A stretch of DNA of 35,415 nt from Streptomyces pinistramenti (GTDB lineage: Bacteria; Actinomycetota; Actinomycetes; Streptomycetales; Streptomycetaceae): the NCBI RefSeq assembly GCF_020564935.1, contig NZ_JAJCXB010000066.1, forward strand, positions 1 to 35,415, read 5' to 3'. This document shows, piece by piece, positions 6,989 through 14,707 of this stretch. Position numbers and translations under genes: made by a program. How positions within the stretch are numbered: position 1 is the stretch's first letter; each line of letters starts with the position of its first letter. The notes below the pieces were generated by a model. That model saw only the letters and a program-made list of their open reading frames with translations, did no database searches and had not been told where the DNA came from.

Positions 6989-7855
6989 TTGACCGACAGC
7001 GAAGGGAATCAGACCTCGGTCGCGACCGGGGTCGCGGACGGGCACGCGCCGGCCACGGGCGTCCCGGCGGCGAAGCTGAGCCCCAGGAACCGCCGGAAGC
7101 GCATCGCGGACCGGGTGCTGGCCGAGGGCCAGGTGACGATCGAGGAGCTGGTCCAGGAGCTGGGTGTCAGCCAGATGACGGTCCACCGCGACCTGGACAC
7201 ACTGGAGCACCAGGGATGGCTGCGAAAGGTGCGGGGCGGGGCGACGGCCGCGCCGAACGCCCTCTTCGAGTCCAACGCGCGCTGGCGGGGAAATGAGCAG
7301 GTGGCGGCGAAGGAAGCCATCTGCGCGGCGGCGCTGGCGATAGCCGAGCCGGGCCAGGCGGTGATCATCGACGACTCCAGTACGGCGCTGCCGCTGGCCC
7401 GTACGCTCGCCTCGCGCGGCGCCTACACCGTCATCACCAACTCCCTCCAGGTGATCAACGAGTTGGCGGAGGAGCCCGATATCCGGGTGATCGCGCTGGG
7501 CGGCGAGTACCACGCGGCGTTCAACGCCTTCCTCGGGATGTCCACCGCGGATATCGCCCGCAGCTTCCGCGCGGATGTCGCCTTTCTGTCCACCTCCGCC
7601 GTCGACAACGGCCACTGCTATCACCAGGCGCAGGAAAACGTCCTGGTCAAGCGGGCGTTGATGGCCGCGGCCCGGCGCCGGGTGCTGCTCGTCGACCACT
7701 CGAAGTTCGGCCGCCAGGCCCTCTACGAGCTGGCGCCGCTGGCCGACTTCGATCTCGTCATCTCCGACGAGCTGCTGCCGCAGGAGGAGCAGGACGCGCT
7801 GCAATCCCTGGGTGTGCGCTACGAGTTGGCGGCGGAGGGCACGCACCGGCCGTGA
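6989..7855 (+). CDS. DeoR/GlpR-family transcriptional regulator
   Basis: This 288-residue regulator has a TTG start preceded by GGAAAGGGA with 8-base spacing. After a flexible 30-residue N-terminus comes a DeoR-type helix-turn-helix at about residues 33-85 (RIADRVLAEGQVTIEELVQ, then SQMTVHRDLDTLEHQGWLRK). The rest is the DeoR C-terminal sensor fold, with DDSSTALPLAR, the TVITNSLQVI segment, the ALGGEYH segment and HSKFGR, typical of a sugar-phosphate binding site related to phosphosugar isomerases. It is probably a repressor of a sugar or nucleoside catabolic operon. No such operon lies next to it, so the target is unknown. It ends close to a bidirectional hairpin. Confidence 0.92.
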   Translation: MTDSEGNQTSVATGVADGHAPATGVPAAKLSPRNRRKRIADRVLAEGQVTIEELVQELGVSQMTVHRDLDTLEHQGWLRKVRGGATAAPNALFESNARWRGNEQVAAKEAICAAALAIAEPGQAVIIDDSSTALPLARTLASRGAYTVITNSLQVINELAEEPDIRVIALGGEYHAAFNAFLGMSTADIARSFRADVAFLSTSAVDNGHCYHQAQENVLVKRALMAAARRRVLLVDHSKFGRQALYELAPLADFDLVISDELLPQEEQDALQSLGVRYELAAEGTHRP

Positions 7856-7950
7856 GGGACACCTCGCTGGAGCGGGTCACCCGCCGCGGCTGTCTCCTCC
7901 GGCCGGTTTCAGCCGTGCGGTCCCGGCCGCCCCGGGGATGCTGGTCTTTC

Positions 7951-7995
7951 TCGTCGGCAGGCTGCTCCGGACCTCGTCGGCAGGCCGCTCCGGAC
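7951..7995. repeat. Two-copy 23-base tandem repeat
   Basis: TCGTCGGCAGGCTGCTCCGG at 7951 recurs at 7974 with one C/T difference, giving a unit of 23 bases. It lies in the non-coding gap between two convergent genes. It looks like local slippage; no function is evident. Confidence 0.6.
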
Positions 7996-8047
7996 GCGTC
8001 CGGGCGGATCGTCGGGGACGGCGTCGTCGAGCAGCCCGCCAGGACGG

Positions 8048-8079
8048 CGGCGCCTGAATCCGACGGGATCCAGGCGCCG
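8048..8079. terminator. Bidirectional terminator hairpin between convergent genes
   Basis: CGGCGCCTG (8048-8056) pairs perfectly with CAGGCGCCG (8071-8079) around a 14-base loop. It sits 8 bases after the stop codon of the minus-strand PAP2 gene and downstream of the plus-strand DeoR gene, so it can serve both. Confidence 0.7.
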
Positions 8080-8087
8080 TTGCGTCG

Positions 8088-8963
8088 TCAGGAGCGGCGC
8101 GGCAGTGCGGGACGGCCCATGGCGGTGAGCCAGAGCAGGGCCGCGCAGATGCACGCGAACGCGGCGAAGACCAGCGGGCGGGCGAACGCGTCGGTCCGTG
8201 AGCCTGCCGGTACGGCGCCGGCCACGGCGAGGAACAGGGCCGGCAGGGCGCGCGGGCGGGAGGGCACTTCCGGGGCGACGGACGGCAGCAGGCGGGTGGC
8301 CAGGGCGTAGGCGGCGCAGGCCAGCAGCGTGGCGCCGAGCGCGTCGCTGGGCCGGTGCCAGTAGAGGGCCTGGACGGCGGCGGCGGTGACCGCGAGCCAG
8401 AGTGCGCCGGCGGCGGCGACGTAGGGGCGGGTGCGCGGGGACGCGATGAGCAGGGCGCCGGCGACCAGTCCTGCGGCGATGGCGACGTGGCCGCTGGGGA
8501 AGCTCGCCTCGACGAGGTTCTGGGGGGCGTGTGACAGGTCGGGGCGGGGCAGGACCATCTTGTTCAGGACCTCGGCCGCTCCGAGCGTGGCCACCGCGAC
8601 CGCGACGGCGGCGACACCCGCGAGCCGGCGCCTGCGCACCACGGCGACCACCGCGATCAGCACGATGCCCACGATGAGGGTGGCGTGCTCCGCCGTCAGC
8701 GGCGGTGGGCCCAGCGACTGGGCCCACCGGAAGATCCGGGCGTCGTCGGCGTAGCCGACCACCAGGGAGTTCTCCGCCCGCTGCCCGAATGGTGTGCACA
8801 CCGCGAGCAGGTAGACGGCCACGAAGGCGAGGAGGAACAGTGCGGCCGGGCGCAGGCGCGTCAGGTGGCCGAGGGGCCCTGCCGTCCCGGCGAGGGCGGC
8901 GGGCGCGGCGGTCGCGGGGTCCGGCCGGGATTCCCGTACGTCCGTGTGGTCGTGGTGGTTCAT
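8088..8963 (-). CDS. PAP2-family membrane phosphatase
   Basis: This 291-residue integral membrane protein has about six hydrophobic segments after a hydrophilic 35-residue N-terminus. The acid phosphatase motifs are visible as KMVLPRPDL at about residues 137-145, SFPSGHVA at about 159 and ALYWHRPSDALG at about 206. They supply the phosphate-binding Lys/Arg and the two catalytic histidines. Family members dephosphorylate lipid phosphates such as phosphatidate or undecaprenyl diphosphate at the outer face of the membrane. The first motif is compressed compared with the usual KX6RP. The start at 8963 has GAGAAGG 6 bases upstream. It lies 143 bases from the next minus-strand gene, so co-transcription is possible but not shown. 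The substrate is unknown. Confidence 0.88.
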   Translation of the reverse strand: MNHHDHTDVRESRPDPATAAPAALAGTAGPLGHLTRLRPAALFLLAFVAVYLLAVCTPFGQRAENSLVVGYADDARIFRWAQSLGPPPLTAEHATLIVGIVLIAVVAVVRRRRLAGVAAVAVAVATLGAAEVLNKMVLPRPDLSHAPQNLVEASFPSGHVAIAAGLVAGALLIASPRTRPYVAAAGALWLAVTAAAVQALYWHRPSDALGATLLACAAYALATRLLPSVAPEVPSRPRALPALFLAVAGAVPAGSRTDAFARPLVFAAFACICAALLWLTAMGRPALPRRS

Positions 8964-9106
8964 GGCCTTCTCGTTCCGTCGGCGCTCTGTCGGCGGGGCG
9001 CCGGTGTGGCGGGGGGTGGATCGGCAGCGTGCCCCGGTGGGCGTGCGGCGACACGGGCCACGGGGTGGCGCGCGATGTGCCCCCGGCCACGGGCCGGGGG
9101 CTGCCG

Positions 9107-10066
9107 CTATCCGATCCGCGGGCTGCTGCGCCGGGTCTGTGCGGCGGCGACCAGGACCGGGAGTGCGGCGAACAGGACGAGGACGAGGGCGGCTTCCGAT
9201 ATATGCCGGATGTCCAGGGGCATCGCCGAGGTGAGGAGCGCGTGCGCGCGCAGCAGCACGAACGTGGCGACGGGGATCGTCCACCGGAAGTCGCCCGTGG
9301 TGGTCGTCGCCCACCAGGCGGCGAGCAGCGCGAGGACTTCGACCAGGAGCTGGGCGCGCTGGAACCACGGATCGTAGGAGGCGATGCGCAGCGCACCGGC
9401 CACGAACATGGCGAGGACGACGGGGACCAGCCAGCCGTAGGAGCGGCGGCGCAGCCGCTGCGGGCGGCGGAGGGCCAGCACCGCGCAGGCGGCGCACAGC
9501 GTCACCGACAGGGCGAGGTCGCCGGCCCTGATCGGGGCGGCGAGGCCGTAGTAGCCGACGCCTACGACACCCTCGTCGCCGAAGAGCGTCGAACTGCCGA
9601 GCGTGGCACCGGCGTAGATCATCAGCGCCGAGGCCGGCAGGGCGACCCACGGCTTGCCGCGCAGCAGCGCCACCAGGGCGATCAGCGGAAGCAGTCCGTA
9701 GGGCAGCATCCGCGTGGGGGTGCCGGGACCCTGCGCCCACGGGTACCAGCCGGCGTGATGGAAGCCGACGGCGTTGCCGGGCTCGATGCGCAGTGCCCAG
9801 TCCCACACGTCCTGGAGGTACGGCATCAGGGCCAGTGCGGCGAGGACGAGGGCTGCCAGGTGGATGCCGTCCAGCCACCACGGCCTGGTCGTGTCCTCGG
9901 CTGCGCCACGGGCGTGCGCCTGCACCCCGCCGCGCAGCAGGGCGACGGTCTCGCGGGGCGGCGGCCAGCTGCGGCCGGGGTGTGCCTCGGCGAGGCAGCC
10001 GAGCAGCTCGTCCCCGTGCTGGTCGCGGTAGGTCTTGGGGTAGGCGGCGAGCAGCAGACGGTTCAT
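9107..10066 (-). CDS. Multi-pass membrane protein paired with a PadR regulator
   Basis: This 319-residue protein begins MNRLLLAAYPKTYRDQHGDE, a cytoplasmic segment widely seen in actinobacterial membrane proteins encoded next to PadR regulators. About eight hydrophobic helices follow from residue 70 onward. No transporter ATPase motif or catalytic signature is visible. Its ATG overlaps the stop codon of the PadR gene by four bases (ATGA), so the two are translationally coupled and the PadR protein probably controls it. I do not recognise a specific function; it may be a permease subunit or a stress-related membrane protein. Confidence 0.82.
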   Translation of the reverse strand: MNRLLLAAYPKTYRDQHGDELLGCLAEAHPGRSWPPPRETVALLRGGVQAHARGAAEDTTRPWWLDGIHLAALVLAALALMPYLQDVWDWALRIEPGNAVGFHHAGWYPWAQGPGTPTRMLPYGLLPLIALVALLRGKPWVALPASALMIYAGATLGSSTLFGDEGVVGVGYYGLAAPIRAGDLALSVTLCAACAVLALRRPQRLRRRSYGWLVPVVLAMFVAGALRIASYDPWFQRAQLLVEVLALLAAWWATTTTGDFRWTIPVATFVLLRAHALLTSAMPLDIRHISEAALVLVLFAALPVLVAAAQTRRSSPRIG

Positions 10067-10404
10067 GCCGGGGCCGCCCCGAGGCCCCTGCGGCGTCCGG
10101 TGACGATGGCCGCGGCCTGTTGCATGCGTAGCGCCTCCTGCTCCAGCGTGTCGGTGCCGTCCTGGGTGAGCCGGTAGTAGCGGCGCTGCCGCCCGTCCAC
10201 CACTTCTTCGTGGTCGGCGGTCACCAGGCCGGACTTCTCCATCCGCTCCAGCGCTCCGTACAGGGTGCCGACGGCGAGTTTGAGCCGTCCGTCGGTGGCC
10301 TGTTCGGTGGCTTTGATGACGCCGTAGCCGTGCAGCGGCCCGTCCAGGAGGGCGGCGAGGATGAAGTACTGCGGTTCGGTCAGGATCGGCTGCCGTTTCC
10401 TCAT
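10063..10404 (-). CDS. PadR-family transcriptional regulator
   Basis: This 113-residue PadR-type winged-helix repressor starts at MRKRQPILTEPQYFILAALL. It continues with GPLHGYGVIKATEQATDGRL, then VGTLYGALERMEKSGLVTAD, and ends with a short C-terminal helix for dimerisation (DTLEQEALRMQQA). Two ATGs are in frame, 10404 and 10416. I chose 10404 because a TATGCT -10 box (10417-10412) lies 7 bases upstream, which fits a leaderless transcript beginning at that ATG. The -10 box overlaps an inverted repeat that may be its own operator. It overlaps the downstream membrane-protein gene by four bases. The inducer is unknown; many PadR proteins bind small lipophilic compounds. Confidence 0.9.
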   Translation of the reverse strand: MRKRQPILTEPQYFILAALLDGPLHGYGVIKATEQATDGRLKLAVGTLYGALERMEKSGLVTADHEEVVDGRQRRYYRLTQDGTDTLEQEALRMQQAAAIVTGRRRGLGAAPA

Positions 10405-10412
10405 GGGCGGAA

Positions 10413-10437
10413 GCATATATCGGCACTCGAAGTATGC
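10413..10437 (-). promoter_or_regulatory. Candidate PadR promoter/operator
   Basis: The inverted repeat GCATA (10413-10417) and TATGC (10433-10437), spaced 15 bases, overlaps the TATGCT -10 box. The ATG at 10404 follows after 7 bases, so the mRNA is probably leaderless and a bound PadR dimer would block polymerase. Confidence 0.4.
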
Positions 10438-10466
10438 CCCACCCTGGGGCCGCCCGGAGGATGTCG

Positions 10467-10627
10467 ACTGTGCGACATCGCGGCGCAGGGCGCGGGCCGT
10501 TTCCAGCGCGGCCAGGCCGTCGGCCGCCTCGCCGACCACCTCGACTGTCCTGCTGGACCTCCAGGATCCGCCGCGGGCCCCGGCGCACCGTCTCCTGGTC
10601 GTCAGCGATCAGCACCCGAATCGTCAC
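10467..10627 (-). pseudogene. Frameshifted N-terminal fragment of a NarL/LuxR-type response regulator
   Basis: A GTG at 10627 opens VTIRVLIADDQETVRRGPRR and ILEVQQD, the classic start of a receiver domain with the acidic DD pair. The frame is then lost. The continuation VGEAADGLAALETARALRRD appears in another minus-strand frame from about 10539, ending near 10467. The segment covers roughly the first 50-55 residues of a receiver, stops at or before the phosphorylatable Asp, and has no output domain. It lies directly upstream of the PadR promoter, so the rest was probably deleted when the present arrangement formed. The receiver identity is clear from sequence; the history is inference. Confidence 0.75.
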
Positions 10628-10694
10628 GGTGCACCGTGCCGTCACGCGGCCCGCCGCCGCCTCCGGGAGATGACGCGGCCGGGCGGTTACGGGC

Positions 10695-11933
10695 TCAGTT
10701 CCTGCCGCGCGCCACTCCCACCGGGTCCTTCTTGAAGGCCCAGGCCATCTTGGGCTCCATCGCCCAGCGGAAGGCCCGTTGCACCGGTGGGGTGCAGAGC
10801 AGCGTGATGACGGTGCCCGCGATGAGCGTCAGCAGGACGGCGCCCCACGGTGTGTGCACCCACGGGGTGTCGTACCAGTGCCAGAAGCGGGAGCCCTTGG
10901 CGAGGAAGCCGTGCAGCAGGTAGCCGTAGAGGGTGCCCGCGCCGAGTGCGGTGCACCACATCGTGCGGCCCGGCACCCAGGCGAAGAAGCACGCCACGAG
11001 CACCAGCGAGCAGCCGAACAGGGCGAGCGTCATCACGACGCCGCTCCACCACGGGGCGCCGAGTTCCTGGGCACTGTCGCGGTGGTAGAACCACGCGGAG
11101 TTCATCCGCGGCGCGGCCCAGTACGCGAAGAGCAGGGCGGCGGCCATGATCGGCACAGCCGCGATCCGGGCCTGCCGGCGCCTGACGAGCTTGAAGTGCT
11201 CGGGCCGCAGGCACAGGCCGATCACGAAGAACGGCAGGAATTGCAGGACCCGTTGGAGGTCCAGGTCGTCGCCGATCTCCGGTGAGACGGAGGCCAGCAC
11301 GGCGATGGTCAGCGCCAGCGGGACCGGCCAGCGCACGATCTTCCACAGCGGTGTGGTCAGCCGCCAGATGAACAGGGCGATCAGGAACCACGTCAGGTAC
11401 CAGGGGTCCAGGAGGCTGATCGGATAGCCGGGGTCGTCGTCCGCCCACCGCTTGAAGAGCGTGTACGCCGTCTCGAAGAGGATGTACGGGACGGCGACGC
11501 CGGTGATCAGCCGCTGGAGGCGGTCCTTGCGCATGTCGAAACTGCGCGAGAAATAGCCCGAGATGATGATGAACGCCGGCATGTGGAAGGCGTAGACGGT
11601 GATGTAGAGCGCGGCGGCCGAGCGGCTGCCGTCCCGCAGCGGTTCCCAGCAATGGCCCATCGCCACCAGCACGATGGCGAAGTATTTCGCGTTGTCGAAG
11701 AACGCGTCGCGCTGCTTGGCCTTCGGCTGCCCCGCGCCGGCCTTCGGTGCGCCACTCCCGGAGGTGGCGGTGGGGGCCCTGGTGGTGACCGTCGCCGTGG
11801 CCGTGCCGCCCGTGCCCGTGTTCTGCCGGCCCTGCCGCCCCTCCGGCCACGCCAGGTTCAGCGTCTCGTCCGAGACCTGCTGCGGGGGAAGGGGAACCCG
11901 CCGGTCGCCGTGCGCCTGTGCATCGTTCGTCAA
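10695..11933 (-). CDS. Membrane acyltransferase (acyltransferase 3 / fucose 4-O-acetylase-like)
   Basis: This 412-residue protein has a hydrophilic, threonine- and glycine-rich N-terminus of about 75 residues, then about ten membrane helices. The family features are DNAKYFAIVLVAMGHCWEPL at about residue 78, with the catalytic-type histidine, then FHMPAFIIISGYFSRSF and a C-terminal TLYGYLLHGFLAKG. Members transfer acetyl or other acyl groups to sugars, antibiotics or cell-surface polymers. The substrate cannot be predicted. The start is a TTG at 11933 with GGGAGGG only 3 bases upstream; the ATG alternatives inside the gene would remove conserved sequence or have no binding site. It has no close partner gene on either side. 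Confidence 0.87.
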   Translation of the reverse strand: MTNDAQAHGDRRVPLPPQQVSDETLNLAWPEGRQGRQNTGTGGTATATVTTRAPTATSGSGAPKAGAGQPKAKQRDAFFDNAKYFAIVLVAMGHCWEPLRDGSRSAAALYITVYAFHMPAFIIISGYFSRSFDMRKDRLQRLITGVAVPYILFETAYTLFKRWADDDPGYPISLLDPWYLTWFLIALFIWRLTTPLWKIVRWPVPLALTIAVLASVSPEIGDDLDLQRVLQFLPFFVIGLCLRPEHFKLVRRRQARIAAVPIMAAALLFAYWAAPRMNSAWFYHRDSAQELGAPWWSGVVMTLALFGCSLVLVACFFAWVPGRTMWCTALGAGTLYGYLLHGFLAKGSRFWHWYDTPWVHTPWGAVLLTLIAGTVITLLCTPPVQRAFRWAMEPKMAWAFKKDPVGVARGRN

Positions 11934-12142
11934 GGGCCCTCCCGGAACGAACCCAGAGGAGGAGTGGGACGCCGGATCTCACGGGGTGCCAAAACGGAAC
12001 CCATAAGCCAAATCCTGCGTCTTAGTTCTTTTGCGGGGAGCATGGCGGCATCGAACATCCCAGGCACCTTAGCCGTGGCGCGGGAATCCCGTAAATCCCT
12101 GCCGGATACGGCCCTTGCCCAGAAGTGACGGCTCCGGGAAGG

Positions 12143-12982
12143 TTACGCGACGACACCCTCTATGCCGCGCGCCGCGGCGGCCGGCGCCCCGGCGTCCGCC
12201 CCCGAGCCCCAGGCGTAGATCTCCAGAGGTCTGCCGTGCGGTCCGCGCAGCCGGTGCACGGCGGCGACCCAGGCCGGACGGGCCTGCGCCATCGGGGGGT
12301 TGATCTCGTCGGCGAACCGGGCGTAGCGCGCGAGGTCACGCACCCGCGGCGCTCCCAGGACGCCGGTACGCACCTGCGGCACCAGCGCGTGGACGGTCCG
12401 CACGCACGGCACGCAGAAGCTCTGGACGACCAGCCTGCGGCCGGTGTGCGCGCGGTCCAGCCAGCCCTCCTTGCGGAGCAGGGCGACGGTCTGCGCCTCG
12501 ATGCCCGGGTAGCGCGCGGGGGTTTTCAGCTCAAGCAGCAGCGCCTGGCCGTTGCGCTCCAGCCGCCGCAGATAGCCGGTGAGGGTCGGCACCCGCTCCC
12601 CCGCGAACCGCTTCCCGAACCAGCTTCCGGCGTCCAGGCGGGCAATGTCGGCCGCCGTGAAATCGCCCACCCGCCAGGGCGCACGGCCGGGGAAGAGCGT
12701 CGCCGCGTCCGTCGTCCGCCGCAGCGTCGCGTCGTGCATCACGATCAGCTGCCCGTCCTTGGTGCGCTGCACGTCGTTCTCGACCCAGACGCGGCCGAGC
12801 CGGTGCGCCGCGTCCACCGCGGCGAGGGTGTTCTCGGGCGCGCGGTGTGCCGCTCCCCGGTGCGCTATGACCAGCGGCGCGGCGGCCGTGGCCGGTTTCC
12901 CGGGGGCCCCGGCTGCCGTGGCCACGGCGGTCGCGGCCAGCGCGGTGGCGCCGATGGCCAGCCGTATCGGTAGGCGCGGCAT
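12143..12982 (-). CDS. Secreted glycerophosphodiester phosphodiesterase
   Basis: This 279-residue GDPD-family enzyme has an N-terminal signal peptide (residues 1-28, PRLPIRLAIG then an alanine-rich core), so it acts outside the cytoplasmic membrane. The catalytic motif VIAHRGAAHRAPENTLAAV is at about residues 39-57, followed by ENDVQRTKDGQLIVMHD, giving the metal-binding Glu/Asp and the HD pair. LLLELKT at about 149 supplies another conserved acidic residue. It hydrolyses glycerophosphodiesters to glycerol 3-phosphate and an alcohol, mainly for phosphate or carbon scavenging, and may process teichoic acid. ATG 12982 has GGAGG four bases upstream. The C-terminal end (ARGIEGVVA) is short compared with family members ending in TDxP, so the barrel finishes tightly. 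Confidence 0.9.
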   Translation of the reverse strand: MPRLPIRLAIGATALAATAVATAAGAPGKPATAAAPLVIAHRGAAHRAPENTLAAVDAAHRLGRVWVENDVQRTKDGQLIVMHDATLRRTTDAATLFPGRAPWRVGDFTAADIARLDAGSWFGKRFAGERVPTLTGYLRRLERNGQALLLELKTPARYPGIEAQTVALLRKEGWLDRAHTGRRLVVQSFCVPCVRTVHALVPQVRTGVLGAPRVRDLARYARFADEINPPMAQARPAWVAAVHRLRGPHGRPLEIYAWGSGADAGAPAAAARGIEGVVA

Positions 12983-13232
12983 GGGGCCTCCAGGTGGTTC
13001 GCCCGCAGGGGGAAGGACCCACGGCGGACGGCCCCTCGGATGCGTCGGCCCCTCCCACGGCGGAAGGCGGCACTCCACCGAAGATCACCCGATCCGGGCA
13101 CCCCCGCTATCCGGACACCGCCATCCGGGCGCCCGCCGCCGCACGCGTGCGGGTGGCCCTGGTCCTGGTCAGAGACCGGGGCCACCCGGTGGCCTGGCCG
13201 CCCCACGGGGGCGGGGGCGGCCCGGCCGGATC

Positions 13233-13260
13233 CGGTGCCGGTCCACGGGGACCGGCACCG
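13233..13260 (-). terminator. Terminator hairpin after the catabolic operon
   Basis: A perfect 12-bp stem (13233-13244 with 13249-13260) with a 4-base ACGG loop lies 22 bases after the carboxylesterase stop codon. A second hairpin, GGCCAC-CCG-GTGGCC, lies just downstream at about 13181-13195. There is no T-run. Together they probably end the long minus-strand transcript. Confidence 0.75.
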
Positions 13261-13282
13261 GTGGCTGTCGTCCGCGGCCCGG

Positions 13283-14548
13283 TCAGTCCACGGGGCCGCG
13301 GAGCGCCTGCTGGGTGAGTGGGTCCGGGCCCTCGCCCCACCGCACCGGATATCCGGCGGTCGGTGCGGGATCGACCTGCCCGGTGCGGGCGAAGGCGGCC
13401 CAGGTGGCGCGCAGTGCCCGGCCGAAGGCGTCGACCTCGCTCCACGGGACGGTGCCGAGCATCGGCGAGCCCCGCCAGGCGGCCTCGTCGCCCAGCAGCA
13501 AAGGGAGTTCGAGGCAGTGGGTGGCGCCGTAGGCGGAGCCGTCGGGGGCCCAGTCCAGGCGGTAGGTGTGCAGCCGGGCACCGGCCGCGCAGGCCCAGCG
13601 GGCGAACTCGGCGACCGGGCGGGTGAACGCCTCCGCTTCGGCGGCGCGGGCCGCTTCCGGGGGCAGGCCGAAGGCGGTCAGCTCCTCCCGGGTCCAGCCG
13701 ACCAGCAGGTCGATGCCGTCGAGCCCGGCGGCGGGCGGCTCGGCGGGCACCGGCTGCACGCCGAGCACCGGCCCGAACGGCGGCGTCACGCGGCTGCCGG
13801 TCCGCTCGGCGATGTGCTCGGCGGTGGCCGACCGCGCCCCGAGCAGTTCGTCGAAGGTGGCGGTGAGCGGATCGACGGCGAGCGCGTCGGCGAAGAACGT
13901 GCCCTGTTCCGCGGCCTGTTGGGGCAGGGTGGTGGCCAGTTCGAGTACCGGGCTCTGCAGGATCGCCCGCCGCAGCAGCCGGGGCGTCTCGGGGTGGCGG
14001 AGCAGCAGGGCCAGCGAGATGGCGCCGGCGGACTGGCCCGAGACGGTGACGTTGTCCGGGTCGCCGCCGTGCCGGGCGATGTTCTCCTGCACCCAGCGCA
14101 GCGCCTCCAGTTGGTCGAGCAGGCCGAGGTTGCCTTCGCTGACGTCCTGGTGCCGCAGGAAGCCGAGCGGGCCGAGCCGGTAGCCGGCGCTGACCACGAC
14201 CAGGCCGCACTCCGCGCTCAGCCGGGAGCCCTCGTACCAGTCGAGGAGCCCCGAGCCGCTGGAGAAGCCGCCGCCGTGGAAGAAGACCAGGACCGGGCGG
14301 GGCGGGGCCGGTGCGGCGGGTGCGGTGATCCGGAGGCTGAGGCAGTCCTCGCCCTGCGGGTGCACGTCGTAGGGGGCGCCCATCACCGCGTCCAGCCGGG
14401 AGGGCGGCTGCGGGCAGATCTCGCCGCTCGCCGCTTCGTCCGACCCGGCGGGGGTGCGGTGCGGCGGCCGGAAGCGGGCGGCGGTGGCGTAGCGGATCGG
14501 GCCCGTGCGCCGCACGGCGGCGGCTTCGTTCGGTGCGTCCTTGGCCAC
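13283..14548 (-). CDS. Type B carboxylesterase
   Basis: This 421-residue alpha/beta hydrolase belongs to the type B carboxylesterase family. The oxyanion-hole motif HGGGFSSGSG is at about residues 91-100. The nucleophile elbow VSGQSAGA puts Ser at 173, and GATHCLELP near residue 345 contains the likely catalytic His. The protein is cytoplasmic (no signal peptide) and somewhat short for the family (usually about 500). GTG 14548 was chosen because GAAGGAG lies 5 bases upstream. It is last in the 3-hydroxyanthranilate catabolic run but is separated from it by 159 bases holding a large inverted repeat, so it may be expressed separately. It could release an aromatic acid from an ester; that link rests on position only. 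Confidence 0.88.
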   Translation of the reverse strand: MAKDAPNEAAAVRRTGPIRYATAARFRPPHRTPAGSDEAASGEICPQPPSRLDAVMGAPYDVHPQGEDCLSLRITAPAAPAPPRPVLVFFHGGGFSSGSGLLDWYEGSRLSAECGLVVVSAGYRLGPLGFLRHQDVSEGNLGLLDQLEALRWVQENIARHGGDPDNVTVSGQSAGAISLALLLRHPETPRLLRRAILQSPVLELATTLPQQAAEQGTFFADALAVDPLTATFDELLGARSATAEHIAERTGSRVTPPFGPVLGVQPVPAEPPAAGLDGIDLLVGWTREELTAFGLPPEAARAAEAEAFTRPVAEFARWACAAGARLHTYRLDWAPDGSAYGATHCLELPLLLGDEAAWRGSPMLGTVPWSEVDAFGRALRATWAAFARTGQVDPAPTAGYPVRWGEGPDPLTQQALRGPVD

Positions 14549-14632
14549 AGGAACTCCTTCGGTCCGGCTGACGGGGTGGCGGGGCGGCCGCCGGTGGAGC
14601 GGCGGCCGCCCGGTGCCGGGTGCCTCACGTCG

Positions 14633-14707
14633 GGGCGCAGGGCGTGCCGTCATTCTTGCCCTCCGCCCGAACGGCGAGCCAGGGGAAACGGCACCCCTCC
14701 TGCGCCC
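14633..14707 (-). repeat. Long inverted repeat between the ACMSD and carboxylesterase genes
   Basis: GGGCGCAGG (14633-14641) plus TGCCGT (14645-14650) pair with ACGGCA (14688-14693) plus CCTGCGCCC (14699-14707). This gives a 15-bp interrupted stem that ends exactly at the ACMSD stop codon. Two copies of the palindrome GGCGGCCGCC (14583-14592, 14601-14610) follow before the esterase start. The structure could be a partial terminator or an mRNA stabiliser. Confidence 0.5.

Noticed and set aside
9107..10645. Single 512-codon minus-strand protein joining the receiver fragment to the membrane protein
   Set aside because: The frame runs through the PadR gene in the wrong register. The ATG at 10066 overlapping the PadR stop codon is the real start, and the upstream part is a decayed response regulator plus shadow.
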